Part shown: in pieces, positions 5,840 through 6,521 of the stretch | Layout: every line of letters begins with the position of its first letter | Numbering within the stretch: the first letter of the stretch is position 1 | DNA from: Endomicrobiia bacterium | Lineage (GTDB): Bacteria > Elusimicrobiota > Endomicrobiia > PHAN01 | Length of the DNA: 6,521 nucleotides | Assembly: GCA_030018875.1 (NCBI GenBank) | Contig: JASEHK010000084.1 | Location: forward strand, 1-6,521 | Reading direction: 5' to 3' | Notes under the pieces: model-generated | Told to the model about the DNA's origin: nothing | The model's input: the letters and a program-made list of their open reading frames with translations, nothing else | Database searches by the model: none | Translations under genes and position numbers: made by a program

Positions 5840-6091
5840 GTGGCATTGAAGATAAAGTTTTCCAGGACCGGCCGTAAAAATATGCCTTCTTTCAGAATAG
5901 TCGTGGCGGAAGAGCGTTCCCGACGGGACGGTTCTCCCGTGGCTTTACTCGGACGTTACAATCCCCGCGAAGCCGACGCTTCAAAAAAACTTGAAGTGGA
6001 CGACGAGAAACTCAAGTATTGGGTTTCCGTGGGCGCCAAACCCACCGAGAAAGCGATGAGCATTCTCAAAAGCCGTCTGGCAAAATCTTGA
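5840..6091 (+). CDS. rpsP: 30S ribosomal protein bS16
   Basis: S16 is a small-subunit ribosomal protein needed for 30S assembly. It binds 16S rRNA in the 5' domain. The 83-aa length is normal. The N-terminal signature is clear: KIKFSRTGRKNMPSFRIVVA (4-23), then ERSRRDGSPVALLGRYNP (25-42), and YWVSVGAKPTEKAMSIL (60-76) with the usual YWLSxGAxPT pattern. The start is a GTG with a strong AAGGAG (5827-5832) seven bases upstream. It has its own consensus promoter and is followed 57 bases later by khpA, the common bacterial rpsP-khpA pairing. Confidence 0.97.
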   Translation: MALKIKFSRTGRKNMPSFRIVVAEERSRRDGSPVALLGRYNPREADASKKLEVDDEKLKYWVSVGAKPTEKAMSILKSRLAKS

Positions 6092-6134
6092 TAAATATAA
6101 TGAAAGGAATCCCAACACCTTATGTTTTTTAATT

Positions 6135-6139
6135 GGAGG
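6135..6139 (+). promoter_or_regulatory. Ribosome binding site of khpA
   Basis: GGAGG lies nine bases before the ATG at 6149. An upstream in-frame ATG at 6122 would add nine residues (MFFNWRKNP), but it would put this site inside the coding region and lacks a well-spaced site of its own. The element therefore decides the start at 6149. Confidence 0.8.
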
Positions 6140-6148
6140 AAGAACCCG

Positions 6149-6397
6149 ATGAAAGACCTTGTGATTTATTTGGCCAAGGCCCTCGTGGACAACCCCGATC
6201 AGGTTGACGTAAAGGAAGTCGCTGGCGAAAAAGGCGCCGTCATAGAATTGAGAGTCGCGGAATCCGACAGGGGAAAAATCATCGGCAAAGAAGGCAGAAT
6301 CATAAAATCCATAAGAACCATCGTCAACTCCGCCTCGGCCAAGCTCGGAAAGCGCGCCACAGTGGAGCTCATAGAAGACAAACCGCCGACGCCCTGA
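6149..6397 (+). CDS. khpA: KhpA, KH-domain RNA-binding protein
   Basis: KhpA is a small single-KH-domain RNA-binding protein. In studied Gram-positive bacteria it partners with KhpB/EloR and affects cell elongation and division, probably by binding RNA. The 82-aa product is the typical size. It opens MKDLVIYLAKALVDNPDQV, the standard family N-terminus, and carries the KH GxxG loop in GKIIGKEGRIIKSIR (45-59), with GKEG at 49-52. The C-terminal strand ends in VELIEDKPP. It lies after rpsP as in many genomes, where rimM and trmD usually follow; here no + strand gene begins in the remaining 124 bases. It presumably shares the rpsP promoter. Confidence 0.95.
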   Translation: MKDLVIYLAKALVDNPDQVDVKEVAGEKGAVIELRVAESDRGKIIGKEGRIIKSIRTIVNSASAKLGKRATVELIEDKPPTP

Positions 6398-6414
6398 AAT
6401 TTATCCTGAAATAC

Positions 6415-6440
6415 GTAGGGCCCCGACGTTACGTCGGGGC
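6415..6440 (+). repeat. Perfect hairpin, intact copy of a 26-base repeat
   Basis: GCCCCGACG (6420-6428) pairs perfectly with CGTCGGGGC (6432-6440) across a TTA loop, giving a 9 bp stem. It lies just after khpA but is followed by GGCCACAG, not a T run, so it is a poor intrinsic terminator. A diverged copy lies at 57-82 on the opposite strand, matching at 20 of 26 positions. It may be a REP-like dispersed repeat that also protects the 3' end of the rpsP-khpA mRNA. Confidence 0.6.
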
Positions 6441-6471
6441 GGCCACAGAAATCCCGCCGGTTATTGTAGTT

Positions 6472-6497
6472 GCGCCGTCTCGCGGCGCTTCTTGTTT
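6472..6497 (+). terminator. Probable intrinsic terminator after khpA
   Basis: GCGCCG (6472-6477) and CGGCGC (6483-6488) form a 6 bp GC-only stem with loop TCTCG, followed directly by TTCTTGTTT. The T tract is interrupted but suits a rho-independent terminator for rightward transcripts of rpsP-khpA, about 75 bases after the khpA stop. No gene is recognised on the + strand between khpA and the window end. Confidence 0.55.
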
Positions 6498-6521
6498 AAG
6501 CGATATATCCTTTTCTTCGCC

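Noticed and set aside
6100..6132. Ten-residue leader-like ORF (MKGIPTPYVF) between rpsP and khpA
   Set aside because: It ends just before the khpA ribosome site, but it has no Shine-Dalgarno of its own and is short enough to be chance. The overlapping TATAAT (6096-6101) has no matching -35.
6429..6521. Open frame on the minus strand from the window edge to a TAA at 6429-6431, about 30 codons
   Set aside because: It could be the tail of a convergent gene, but 30 open codons are expected by chance fairly often, the residues (GEEKDISLKQEAP...) match no family I recognise, and it overlaps both the terminator and the repeat hairpin. Another minus-strand frame is also open for 19 codons there. Sequence beyond the edge is needed to decide.

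Overview
The window looks like a stretch of ordinary bacterial chromosome of moderately high GC, densely packed with housekeeping genes. It holds eight convincing protein genes. No tRNA, rRNA, CRISPR array, phage gene or insertion sequence is visible. The organism cannot be named from the sequence. A DUF116 gene beside htpX, and rlmN, a PASTA protein and rpe in a row, point to a Gram-negative, possibly deep-branching or uncultivated lineage; candidates such as Elusimicrobiota, Omnitrophota or delta-proteobacterial relatives are a low-confidence guess.

Layout. Bases 1-134 are non-coding, with a pyrimidine-rich tract and a degenerate copy of a short repeat. A class III PLP aminotransferase resembling alanine-glyoxylate aminotransferase 2 runs leftward (135-1475). 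The divergent intergenic region 1476-1735 carries overlapping promoter-like elements facing both ways and two small G/C-run hairpins of a dispersed-repeat type. Rightward from there runs a tight gene string: DUF116 cysteine-rich protein, htpX, rlmN, a membrane-anchored three-PASTA protein, and rpe. A near-perfect sigma70-type promoter overlaps the rpe stop codon and starts a second unit, rpsP-khpA. The right end (6398-6521) holds a perfect hairpin, which is a second copy of the left-end repeat, and a probable intrinsic terminator.

How the genes fit together. rlmN (rRNA/tRNA A2 methylation), rpsP (30S subunit) and khpA (KH-domain RNA binder) serve translation and RNA biology. htpX (membrane protease) and the PASTA protein act at the envelope. 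rpe serves the pentose phosphate pathway. The rlmN-PASTA-rpe order recalls the Firmicutes rlmN-stp-prkC-rsgA-rpe cluster, but with phosphatase, kinase domain and GTPase all absent, so only the extracytoplasmic PASTA part remains.

I found no clearly new system. The observations most worth following are the kinase-less PASTA protein in the PrkC slot, the conserved-cysteine DUF116 protein co-translated with htpX, the symmetric divergent promoter, and two families of short hairpin repeats.
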